A DNA stretch of 64,000 nucleotides from Rhizomicrobium sp. (GTDB lineage Bacteria > Pseudomonadota > Alphaproteobacteria > Micropepsales > Micropepsaceae): assembly GCA_037200385.1 (NCBI GenBank), contig JBBCGL010000001.1:4231418-4295417 (forward strand), read 5' to 3'. Under the pieces are notes generated by a model. The model did not search any database and was not told the DNA's origin. It saw only the letters and a list, made by a program, of their open reading frames with translations. Shown here in pieces: positions 54,904-62,989 of this stretch (the first letter of the stretch is position 1; every line of letters starts with the position of its first letter). Made by a program: the position numbers and the translations under genes.

Positions 54904-55036
54904 CTTTCCTCCCCCGCTGTTGCGGGGGAGGGGGACCATCGCGAAGCGATGGTGGAGGGGGCGCCGCCTGCGCCGGCCCCCTCCGTCTCGGCGCTGCGCG
55001 CCGAGCCACCTCCCCCGTAACCACGGGGGAGGAAAG
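54904..55036. repeat. Inverted-repeat (REPIN-like) element between A2M and PBP1C
   Basis: The outer arms CTTTCCTCCCCCG and CGGGGGAGGAAAG are perfect 13-bp inverted repeats. Inside lie two smaller hairpins: CCCCCGCTGTTGCGGGGG and GACCATCGC-GAA-GCGATGGT. The right arm supplies the sequence just before the PBP1C ribosome site. Elements of this type occur in many copies in alphaproteobacterial genomes. Confidence 0.75.
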
Positions 55037-55045
55037 GGATTGAAC

Positions 55046-57148
55046 ATGTCGCCGCATTGGCATTCCGGCCTGATTGTTGCCGCCTTCGCTCTCTTCGGCG
55101 TCGCCTGTGCCGTCGCGACGGCCGACGTCGCCAATCCGCCCGACATGACGCGCGCGGTGCATGCCTCCCCGGAAGTGGTCGACAGTCATGGCGCCATGCT
55201 GCGCGCCTTCCTGACCGATGACGGCTACTGGCGGATGAAGACGCGGGTCCGCGACGTCTCCCCGCGCTATCTCGCCATGCTCATGGCCTATGAGGACAAG
55301 CGCTTCTACGACCATGGCGGCGTCGACCCTCTGGCGGTGTTGCGCGCCGGACTGCAATTCGCCGGCGCGGGGCATGTCGTCTCCGGCGGTTCGACGCTGA
55401 CCATGCAGGTCGCGCGCATCCTGGAGCCGCCGAAAAGTCGCGGCATCGGCACCAAGCTGTTCCAGATGCTGCGCGCCTATCAGCTCGAGGAACGCTATTC
55501 CAAGGACGACATCCTCTCGCTCTATCTCACCTTGGCGCCGTTCGGCGGCAATCTCGAAGGCGTGCGCGCGGCATCGCTCTCCTATTTCGGCAAGGATCCG
55601 GCGCAGATCGACCTCTCCGAAGCGGCGCTGCTCGTCGCCCTGCCGCAATCTCCGGTCAAGCAACGGCCCGACCGGCACGCGATCCGCGCCGCCAAGGGCC
55701 GCGACAAGGTGTTGGCCCGCATGGTGGGCGAGGGCATCGTGACGCAAGGCGATGCCGATGTGGCGCGCCGCGAGGGTGTGCCGTTCGCGCGCCAGGCCAT
55801 GCCGCTCTCGGCGCCGCATCTCGCCACACGGCTCAAGCTGCGCGACCGGCGCGCGACGCGTATCGTCACCACGCTGGACGCCGGCCTGCAGGGCGCGGTC
55901 GAGCGTCTCGCGGCGCAGGAACAACCCTATTTCGGCGATGGCACGGCGCTCGCCATCGTCGTGGTCGAGAACCGCAGCCGCGACGTGCTGGCTTATATGG
56001 GCGGCGTGAACTATTGGGGACCGTCCGGCCAGATCGACCTTGCCCAACGCTCGCGCTCGCCGGGCTCGGCGCTCAAGCCTTTCATCTACGGCCTCGCCTT
56101 CGACGATCTCATCCTGCACCCCGCCTCGTTGATGAGCGATGCACCGACCATGTTCGGCGATTACGCGCCCAAGGATTTCGAAGGCACCTTCCAGGGCGCG
56201 GTGAGCGCGCGCGATGCGCTGCGCATGTCGCTCAACATCCCCGCCGTGATGGTGCTGGACCGCGTCGGCCCGCTCGCCTTCACCACGACGCTGGAGAATG
56301 CCGGCGCGCGTCTCGCTTTCCCGGCCGGCGGCGCGGCACCGAGCCTGCCCGTGGCGCTGGGTGGTCTCGGCATCAGCCTGGCCGACATCGCCATGCTCTA
56401 TGCCGGCATCGCCAATGGCGGCGAAGCGCGGGCGCTGCGCTATGTCAGGGGCACGCCCGATGCCGCCGACCACCGGCTGTTTGGGCCGGTCGCGGCGTTC
56501 TACCTGAAGCAGGTTCTGCGCGGCGTCGCGCTGCCGGACGGCTGGGCGATGGGACAGGGCCTGACGCGCAAGCGCGCCATCGCGTTCAAGACCGGCACCT
56601 CTTACGGTTATCGCGACGCCTGGTCGGTGGGTTTTTCCAACGACTACACGGTCGGCGTCTGGGTCGGGCGTGCCGACGGCAGCCCGCGCGCCGGCCATGT
56701 CGGACGCGAATCCGCCGCACCCCTCCTGCTCAAGACGTTCGAACTGCTGCCGCCCGACCGTCATGCCGACGATCCGCCGCCGGCGGCTGCCATCCTCACC
56801 AGCGAGAACGACCAGTTGCCCCCCTCGATGCGCGTGTTCCGCCGCGAGAGCGCGCCGGCGCCGCCGCGCGAAACCACCGTGCCGCCGCCCACCATCGCCT
56901 TCCCGCCCAACGGCACCATCGTGCCGCTGCCGGCGGATACGGCGAAGGACCGTTCCATCGTGCTCAAGGCCGATGGCGGCAAGGCGCCGCTGACCTGGCT
57001 GGTGAACGGCCAGCTCCTCGGCAACTTCGACCGTTTCCAGCCGGTGTTCTACACGCCGGATGGCGAAGGCCTCGCGCGGATCACCGTGGTGGACGCCCAA
57101 GGCCGCAGCGACAGCGCCCAGGTCAGGTTCAAGAAGCCGAAGGGATGA
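55046..57148 (+). CDS. pbpC: Penicillin-binding protein 1C
   Basis: 700-residue class A PBP. N-terminal signal-anchor, transglycosylase domain (Glu83 in E-D-K-R-F-Y-D-H; GGSTLTMQVAR), transpeptidase domain with S-A-L-K active-site Ser/Lys (SPGSALKPF), S-L-N and K-T-G-T-S, and a C-terminal BiPBP_C domain (PPTIAFPPNGTIVPLP onward). Peptidoglycan polymerase of the periplasm. ATG 55046 follows the repeat element's right arm and GGAGGAAAGGG. The A2M-PbpC order is conserved in many proteobacteria. Confidence 0.95.
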   Translation: MSPHWHSGLIVAAFALFGVACAVATADVANPPDMTRAVHASPEVVDSHGAMLRAFLTDDGYWRMKTRVRDVSPRYLAMLMAYEDKRFYDHGGVDPLAVLRAGLQFAGAGHVVSGGSTLTMQVARILEPPKSRGIGTKLFQMLRAYQLEERYSKDDILSLYLTLAPFGGNLEGVRAASLSYFGKDPAQIDLSEAALLVALPQSPVKQRPDRHAIRAAKGRDKVLARMVGEGIVTQGDADVARREGVPFARQAMPLSAPHLATRLKLRDRRATRIVTTLDAGLQGAVERLAAQEQPYFGDGTALAIVVVENRSRDVLAYMGGVNYWGPSGQIDLAQRSRSPGSALKPFIYGLAFDDLILHPASLMSDAPTMFGDYAPKDFEGTFQGAVSARDALRMSLNIPAVMVLDRVGPLAFTTTLENAGARLAFPAGGAAPSLPVALGGLGISLADIAMLYAGIANGGEARALRYVRGTPDAADHRLFGPVAAFYLKQVLRGVALPDGWAMGQGLTRKRAIAFKTGTSYGYRDAWSVGFSNDYTVGVWVGRADGSPRAGHVGRESAAPLLLKTFELLPPDRHADDPPPAAAILTSENDQLPPSMRVFRRESAPAPPRETTVPPPTIAFPPNGTIVPLPADTAKDRSIVLKADGGKAPLTWLVNGQLLGNFDRFQPVFYTPDGEGLARITVVDAQGRSDSAQVRFKKPKG

Positions 57149-57194
57149 GCAACGGCCTTGACCCGGCCGCGCGTTTGCGGTGGTTAGGCCCGCA

Positions 57195-58484
57195 ATGCCA
57201 GATTCCGCCCGCGACGTTCTTCACATCACCTCGCTTGCCGAGCGGCGCCGCGCCTTCCTCATTCTGTTCGTCAGCCTGCTCTGCATGGGCGCGGGGCAAA
57301 CCGTGCTGTTCAACATCCTGCCGCCGCTGTCGCGCCAGCTCCATCTGAGCGAGATCCAGACGACCTCGGTGTTCTCGGTCTCCGCGCTGGTCTGGGTGAT
57401 CACCTCGACCTACTGGGGCAAGAAGAGCGACCATTGGGGCCGCAAGCCCGTCATGCTGATGGGGCTGATCGCCTTCGCGGCCTCCTTCGCCTTGTTCGCG
57501 AGCGTGATGCTGGGCGGGTTGCGCCACTGGCTGCCGGCCGTCGCGGTCTTTCCGCTGATGATCCTCACCCGTTCGATCTACGGCGTGTTCGGCTCGGGCA
57601 CCGCGCCGGCGAGCCAAGCCTATGTCGCCGACCGCACCACGCCGCAGGAACGCATGCAGGGCGTCGCCACCATCGGTTCGGCGTTCGGCCTGGGCACCGT
57701 GGCCGGCCCCGCGATCGCGAGCCTGCTGACGCCCTTCGGCCTGCTGGTGCCGTTCTATTTCATCTCCGGCTTGGCGCTGCTCAGCGCCGCGACGATCTGG
57801 TTCCTGCTACCGGAGCGCACGGCGCCCAGGTCGAGCATGACCGCCGCCGCCTCGCTGCAATGGCACGACCGGCGCGTGCGGCCTTTCGTGATCTTCGCCG
57901 TCGGGCTTTCCACCGCGAGCACGGTGCCGATCCAGACCATGGGCTTCTTCTTCATGGACGTGCTGCATGTGAGGCCGGAGCACGCGGCGCAATACAACAT
58001 GATCGGCCAGCTCGCGACCTCGCTCGCCGCGCTCTTCGCGCAGCTCGTGGTCATCCAGTATGTCCGTCTCTCCGCGCGGGCCCTGACCAATTGGGGCCTC
58101 GGGACCGCCTTCGTCTCCTGCGCCGTGTTCCTCGTCTCGGGCAATTTTATCGTGCTGGTGGTCGGCTTGGCGCTTTCCGGCCTTGGCTTCGGCATGGCGC
58201 GGCCCGGATTCACGTCCGGCGCCTCGCTCTCGGTCGCGCCGCATGAGCAGGGCGCCGTGGCCGGCGTGATCGGCGGCGCCAGCGCCACCGGCTTCATCGT
58301 CGGCCCCGCGATCGGCGGGATGTACGAGCTGTCGCCCTATCTGCCTTACGGCTTCGCTGCTGCACTGCTCGCCGGCCTGTTCGTCTACATGTGGCTGTCG
58401 CCGGCGCTGCGCAATGCCGGGATCATCCCGCCGGATGTCGAGATCGTCGAAGAAAACGCCGCGACGCCGGTGGCGAACGCTTAA
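57195..58484 (+). CDS. MFS drug/metabolite exporter
   Basis: 429-residue 12-helix major facilitator protein. Motif A appears as STYWGKKSDHWGRKPVMLMG between helices 2 and 3, and the R-S-I-Y-G-V-F-G-S-G-T-A-P-A block with SQAYVADRTTPQERMQGVA after it, is typical of tetracycline/multidrug (DHA1) exporters. ATG 57195 is preferred to a GTG 15 bp upstream. Its stop codon overlaps that of the convergent transglycosylase gene by 4 bp. Substrate unknown. Confidence 0.88.
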   Translation: MPDSARDVLHITSLAERRRAFLILFVSLLCMGAGQTVLFNILPPLSRQLHLSEIQTTSVFSVSALVWVITSTYWGKKSDHWGRKPVMLMGLIAFAASFALFASVMLGGLRHWLPAVAVFPLMILTRSIYGVFGSGTAPASQAYVADRTTPQERMQGVATIGSAFGLGTVAGPAIASLLTPFGLLVPFYFISGLALLSAATIWFLLPERTAPRSSMTAAASLQWHDRRVRPFVIFAVGLSTASTVPIQTMGFFFMDVLHVRPEHAAQYNMIGQLATSLAALFAQLVVIQYVRLSARALTNWGLGTAFVSCAVFLVSGNFIVLVVGLALSGLGFGMARPGFTSGASLSVAPHEQGAVAGVIGGASATGFIVGPAIGGMYELSPYLPYGFAAALLAGLFVYMWLSPALRNAGIIPPDVEIVEENAATPVANA

Positions 58485-59773
58485 AGCCCCTTCTGCTTGG
58501 CCTCGACCAGCATCTGCGCCAGCAGGGCCATCGTCGGGAAGCCGTCGGCCGGCAGGTTGTGCGCCTTCTGCCATTGCCGCAGCGCCGCCTTGCCGTCATG
58601 CCCGATCACGCCGTCGATCTTGCCGGGATTGAAGCCCAGCCTGGTCAGCGCGGTCTGGAAGGCGATGCGCTCGTCCTGCGAAAGCGGCTGCTCGTCGCGC
58701 GGCCAGCCGGCGATGATCGCAGGACGACCCACGAGAAGATCGCCCAGATAGCAGACGGCGAGCGCGTAGGACGCCGCATTGTTGTATTTCAAGATGACGC
58801 GGAAATTCCCGAAGGTCAGGAAAGCCGGACCGCGCGCGCCCGCCGGCAGATAGATCGCGCCGCCCTCGGCATTCGCCGGCAGCGCGGTGCCGTCGGCGCG
58901 CGTCACGCCGAGCCGGCTCCAGTCGGCGACCGGTTTCGGCGTCTCGCCGTCCGCCGCCTCATAGGCGAAACTCGCCGGCAGCTTGACCTCATAGCCCCAG
59001 ACATGGCCGCGCTGCCAGCCATCGCCCGCGACCTCGACCGCCGCCGAGGCGAGCGCGTCGGGCGCGGAATGCCACAGGTCGCGCTTGCCGTCGCCGTCGC
59101 CGTCGACCGCGCTCTTGAGGAAGGTGGTCGGCAGCATCTGGGCTTGGCCGAAGGCGCCGGCCCAGGACGACGGCATCTGATGCGGATCGAAGCCTTCCTG
59201 CTGCACCATCTCGAGGGCCGCGATGAGCTGCGCCTTGCCGAATTCCGCCCGTGGCCCGTCATAGGCGAGAGTCGCGAGTGCTTCGAAGATGTTGAAGCTG
59301 CCCAGTGCCCGGCCGAAATCGGTTTCGTTGCCCCAGATCGACACCAGGATCTCGCGCGGCACGCCATACTTCGCCTCGATGGTCGCGAGCGGCCCGGCCT
59401 GCGCCGCCATCGCGGCGGTCCCGTCCGCGACCCGGCGCGGCGACGCGGCGGTGTCGAGATAGGCCCAGACCGGCTTGACGAACTCCGGCTGCGCTTCGGT
59501 CAGCGTTTCGATCTTCTCGTTGCGCCGGATACCGCCCATGGCGGCGTCATAGGTCCGGCCCGCGATTCCGGCCGCACGCGCGGTCGTCCGGAAGTCGACC
59601 AGGAACTGCGCGAATTTGAGGTCCTGCGGCGACGGCTTGGGCGGCGGCGGCGGCTCGTGGCGATGATGCTTCACCCGGTGGGCATCGGTCGGCTCGAAGG
59701 TCGCGCAGGCACCGGCCAGCATCAGGAGCGCGCCGAGGCCCAGTTTGATGCCGGTCTTGAGCAAAAGCCGCAT
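58481..59773 (-). CDS. MltB-family lytic murein transglycosylase (lipoprotein)
   Basis: 430 residues. Lipoprotein signal with lipobox LAGAC (Cys23), Pro-rich linker, catalytic SLT domain with Glu150 in S-I-W-G-N-E-T-D-F-G, and GAFGQAQMLPTTF, then a C-terminal peptidoglycan-binding domain (LGFNPGKIDGVIGHDGKAALRQWQ). Cuts glycan strands in the periplasm with formation of anhydro-muramic acid. Convergent with the MFS gene (4-bp overlap) and divergent from rpmJ. Confidence 0.93.
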   Translation of the reverse strand: MRLLLKTGIKLGLGALLMLAGACATFEPTDAHRVKHHRHEPPPPPKPSPQDLKFAQFLVDFRTTARAAGIAGRTYDAAMGGIRRNEKIETLTEAQPEFVKPVWAYLDTAASPRRVADGTAAMAAQAGPLATIEAKYGVPREILVSIWGNETDFGRALGSFNIFEALATLAYDGPRAEFGKAQLIAALEMVQQEGFDPHQMPSSWAGAFGQAQMLPTTFLKSAVDGDGDGKRDLWHSAPDALASAAVEVAGDGWQRGHVWGYEVKLPASFAYEAADGETPKPVADWSRLGVTRADGTALPANAEGGAIYLPAGARGPAFLTFGNFRVILKYNNAASYALAVCYLGDLLVGRPAIIAGWPRDEQPLSQDERIAFQTALTRLGFNPGKIDGVIGHDGKAALRQWQKAHNLPADGFPTMALLAQMLVEAKQKGL

Positions 59774-59945
59774 TCCCCACCCTATCGCGCCCGGAATGGG
59801 CGGTCGAACCTATAGACCATCGCTTGGGGGCGGGAATATGGCGGAATCCCTGGGTTTTTCGCCGGTTGACAGGGACGGGGCCGGGCAATAGCTTCCGCGC
59901 CTCTTTGCGGGGCCTTCGTGCCCGATCCAGGGCTTCGATAAGACC

Positions 59946-60071
59946 ATGAAAGTTCGCAATTCGCTCCGTTCGCTCAAGAAGCGCGACAAGGACTGCCGCG
60001 TCGTCCGCCGCAAGGGCCGGGTCTACGTCATCAACAAGAAGAACCCGCGTTTCAAGGCGCGCCAGGGCTAA
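59946..60071 (+). CDS. rpmJ: Ribosomal protein L36
   Basis: 41-residue L36 of the large ribosomal subunit: [13 protein letters not shown] at the start, a single Cys, and N-P-R-F-K-A-R-Q-G at the end. It is the zinc-independent form with one Cys instead of the CxxC...C...H set, as is usual in alphaproteobacteria. Too short for many gene callers. Lies alone in the gap between mltB and glcD. Confidence 0.95.
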   Translation: MKVRNSLRSLKKRDKDCRVVRRKGRVYVINKKNPRFKARQG

Positions 60072-60088
60072 GCGCGGCGCTGCCGTCT

Positions 60089-60184
60089 TCCTTCGAGGCG
60101 CACGCCGTGCGCACCTCGGGATGACGCCGTCTCTTCTATTCGTCATGCTGAGGTGCTCTGCGAAGCGGAGCCTCGAGGCATGAC
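60089..60184. repeat. REPIN-like inverted pair containing the glcD start
   Basis: Left copy 60089-60125 (CCTTCGAGG ... ACCTCGGGATGAC) and right copy 60142-60184 (GTCATGCTGAGGTGC ... GCCTCGAGGCATGAC) are inverted relatives of one another, about 70 % identical by eye. The glcD ATG (60180-60182) lies inside the right copy's end, so the repeat supplies the translation start region of the operon. Confidence 0.65.
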
Positions 60185-61676
60185 GGGCGCAAGCGTGAAC
60201 CTTCCAGAGGCCGATACCGACATCATCGCCCATGGCGCGGACATCGCCGCCGCCTTGCGCGCCATCGTGCCCGACGGCGTCGTCTCCGACTCCGCGGGCC
60301 TCGCCGCATTCGACGGCGATGCGCTGACCGCCTATCGCCAGAAGCCGCTGGTCACAGTGCTGCCGCGCAGCGCAGAGCAGGTCGCCGCCGTGCTGGCCTA
60401 TGCCTCCGCGCATGGCGTGCCCATCGTGCCGCGCGGCGCCGGAACGTCGCTCTCGGGCGGCGCCTTGCCGCGCGCGGACGGCATCCTGCTCAGCCTCACG
60501 CGCATGAATCGCATCCGCGAGATCGATCTCGAGAATCGCTGCGTCGTGACCGAGCCCGGCGTGACCAATCTCGCGATCACCCGCGCGGTCGAGGCCAGCG
60601 GCTTCTACTATGCGCCGGATCCGTCGAGCCAGATCGCCTGCACCATCGGCGGCAATGTCGCGGAGAACTCCGGCGGCCTGCATTGCCTGAAATACGGCCT
60701 GACCACCAACAACCTGCTCGGCGTCGAGCTGGTGCTCGCGACCGGCGAGCGGCTGCGCCTGGGCGGCAAGGCGCCCGGTGCCGGCGGGCTCGACCTGCTG
60801 GGCGTCGTCGCCGGCTCCGAAGGCCTGTTGGGTGTCGTGGTCGAGGCGACCTTGCGCCTCCTGCCCAAGCCGCCCTGCACGCGCACCCTGCTCGCGGCGT
60901 TCGCGTCGGTGCCGGCGGCGGGACAATGCGTCGCGGACATCATCGCCGCCGGTCTCGTGCCCGCGGCGATGGAGTTCATGGACGGCCGCTGCATCGCGGC
61001 GGTCGAGGCGCATTGCGCGCCCGGCTATCCGCGCGGTGCCGAAGGCGTGCTGATCATCGACGCCGACGGCCTTGCCGCGGAGGTCGACCACGCCATCGTC
61101 CGCATCGCCGAGATCGCGCGCGCCAATGGCGCGACCGTGACCGAGGCGCGGGAGGAGGCGGACCGTGCGCGGCTCTGGGCCGGCCGCAAGGCCGCGTTCC
61201 CGGCCATGGGGCGGTTGGCCCCCGACATGCTGTGCATGGACGGCACGATCCCGCGCCGCGCCCTGCCGGTCGTGCTCGCGCGCATGACCGCGATGGCGGA
61301 GGACTACAAGCTCGGCTTCTGCAACGTGTTCCATGCCGGCGACGGCAACCTGCATCCCCTGATCATCTTCGACGTCATGAAGCCCGGCGAGCTCGAACGC
61401 GCCGAGGCGTTCGGCGCCGCGATCCTGCGGCTCTGCGTCGAGGTCGGCGGCGTCCTGACCGGCGAGCATGGCGTCGGCGTGGAGAAGCGCGACCTGATGC
61501 CCGCGATGTTCACGGACGCCGATCTGGCGCAGCAGCAGCGCCTCAAATGCGCCTTCGACGGCGCGCGGCTGCTCAATCCCGGCAAGGTGTTCCCCACGCT
61601 CTCGGCCTGTGTCGAGGGCGGGCACATGCATGTGAAGGACGGCCGGCTGCCCTTCGCGGCGCTGCCGCGGTTTTAG
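60180..61676 (+). CDS. glcD: Glycolate oxidase, FAD subunit
   Basis: 498-residue FAD-linked oxidase. FAD-binding PCMH domain (PRGAGTSLSGGALP, IGGNVAENSGGLHCLKYG) and C-terminal FAD-oxidase domain ending in T-G-E-H-G-V-G and N-P-G-K-V-F-P. Oxidises glycolate (or D-lactate) to glyoxylate with GlcE and GlcF, electrons going to the respiratory chain. First gene of glcDEF; the intergenic repeat lies between it and glcE. Start ATG 60180 is inside a REPIN-like copy. Confidence 0.95.
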   Translation: MTGASVNLPEADTDIIAHGADIAAALRAIVPDGVVSDSAGLAAFDGDALTAYRQKPLVTVLPRSAEQVAAVLAYASAHGVPIVPRGAGTSLSGGALPRADGILLSLTRMNRIREIDLENRCVVTEPGVTNLAITRAVEASGFYYAPDPSSQIACTIGGNVAENSGGLHCLKYGLTTNNLLGVELVLATGERLRLGGKAPGAGGLDLLGVVAGSEGLLGVVVEATLRLLPKPPCTRTLLAAFASVPAAGQCVADIIAAGLVPAAMEFMDGRCIAAVEAHCAPGYPRGAEGVLIIDADGLAAEVDHAIVRIAEIARANGATVTEAREEADRARLWAGRKAAFPAMGRLAPDMLCMDGTIPRRALPVVLARMTAMAEDYKLGFCNVFHAGDGNLHPLIIFDVMKPGELERAEAFGAAILRLCVEVGGVLTGEHGVGVEKRDLMPAMFTDADLAQQQRLKCAFDGARLLNPGKVFPTLSACVEGGHMHVKDGRLPFAALPRF

Positions 61677-61700
61677 ATGGCGCGCGCTCCACGTTCCCTC

Positions 61701-61833
61701 CGCTGTCATGGCCCGCGAATGCGGGCCATCCAGGTGATGCCGGGCGCTCGAGCGGCAGAAAGATTCCGGGATCAAACGGCGACATTGGTGAAGTCTTCAA
61801 TTGGATGGCCCGCATTCGCGGGCCATGACAGCG
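61701..61833. repeat. Perfect 32-bp inverted repeats between glcD and glcE
   Basis: 61701-61732 and 61802-61833 are exact reverse complements over 32 bp, separated by 69 bp. Each arm itself contains the palindrome GGCCCGC-GAAT-GCGGGCC. This is the layout of a REPIN (two REP units facing each other). The right arm ends 7 bp before the glcE start codon. Confidence 0.85.
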
Positions 61834-61840
61834 AGAAATA

Positions 61841-62989
61841 ATGCCGACCCACATATGCTCCTCCGAGGAAGACGTCGTCGATGCCGTCGTGGCGGCGCGC
61901 CGATGGCGCTCGCCGCTCGAGATCGTGGCGGGCGGCAGCAAGCGCGATTTCGGCCGCACCGTGGTGACGATGGGTTCGACGCTCGACGTCTCCGGCCTGT
62001 CCGGCATCGTGTCGTACGAACCGGAGGAATTGATCCTCACCGCCAAGCCGGGCACTTCGACCAGCGAAATCGAAGCCGTGCTGGCGGAGAAGGGCCAGCG
62101 GCTCGGCTTCGAGCCCGCCGATTGGGGCGCGCTGCTGGGCGCCGCGCCGGGCCTCGGCACCATCGGCGGCGCGATCTCGGCCGACACGAACGGGCCGGCG
62201 CGGCTGCGCCATGGCGCGGTGCGCGATCACCTGCTCGGCTTCCGCGCCGTGAACGGCTTCGGCGAGGCCTTCAAGGCGGGCGGCAAGGTGGTCAAGAACG
62301 TCACGGGTTTCGACATGCCCAAGCTGGTCTGCGGCGCGATGGGCACGCTCTGCGTGCTGACCGAAGTCACGCTGCGGGTGTTTCCGAGGCCGTCTCTCTC
62401 CAAAGTTCTGGGCATCCGCGACCTGACGCCCGAGGACGGCTTCGCGCTGCTGCGCAAGGTGTGGTCCTCGCCGCTCGACGCGACCGGCCTGGCCTATAGC
62501 CGCGGCACGGTGCTGATCCGGCTCGACGGCGAGCCGGCGCCGCTGGCGGAGAAATGCGCAGCGCTGCGGATTCTGCTGGACCGCGAGATGCTCGAAATCC
62601 CCGATGGCGAGATCGCCTTCCGCGCCATCGCCGACGGTTCGGTGTTCGAGGACATGCCCTATGACGTCTGGCGCTGTTTCGTGCCGCCCGCGAGCGCCGC
62701 GCAAGTGGCGGCGGAGATCGATTCGCCGCTCTGGCTCGCCGACTGGGCCGGCGGACTTCTATGGGTCGGCACCATCCCCGGCACAGATACCGTGCGCGGG
62801 AGCGTGCGCCGCGTGGGCGGGCACAGCGTCCTGCTGCGCGCCGAAGAGGAGACGCGCGAGCGCCTCGCCGTGTTCGAGCCGCAGGATGCCGTTCGCCTCG
62901 ACATGACGCGGCGCGTGAAAGCCGCGTTCGATCCGCTTGGCCTGTTCAATCCCGGCCGGATGTGGCCGGAGCGCATGGAAGACGTCTGA
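61841..62989 (+). CDS. glcE: Glycolate oxidase, FAD-binding subunit
   Basis: 382-residue GlcE, a second FAD-binding subunit of the glycolate oxidase complex. LEIVAGGSKRDFGRT and LGTIGGAISADTNGPARLRHGAVRDHLLG are the FAD-domain blocks; VVKNVTGFDMPKLVCGAMGTL is typical for the family. The ribosome site is weak because the 32-bp repeat ends just before the ATG. Its stop codon overlaps the glcF start (TGATG), so glcE and glcF are translationally coupled. Confidence 0.95.
   Translation: MPTHICSSEEDVVDAVVAARRWRSPLEIVAGGSKRDFGRTVVTMGSTLDVSGLSGIVSYEPEELILTAKPGTSTSEIEAVLAEKGQRLGFEPADWGALLGAAPGLGTIGGAISADTNGPARLRHGAVRDHLLGFRAVNGFGEAFKAGGKVVKNVTGFDMPKLVCGAMGTLCVLTEVTLRVFPRPSLSKVLGIRDLTPEDGFALLRKVWSSPLDATGLAYSRGTVLIRLDGEPAPLAEKCAALRILLDREMLEIPDGEIAFRAIADGSVFEDMPYDVWRCFVPPASAAQVAAEIDSPLWLADWAGGLLWVGTIPGTDTVRGSVRRVGGHSVLLRAEEETRERLAVFEPQDAVRLDMTRRVKAAFDPLGLFNPGRMWPERMEDV

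Noticed and set aside
59547-61775. 742-codon minus-strand frame opposite glcD
   Set aside because: Runs over mltB, rpmJ and glcD, all of which have recognisable products; translation is Arg/His/Gly-rich without motifs.
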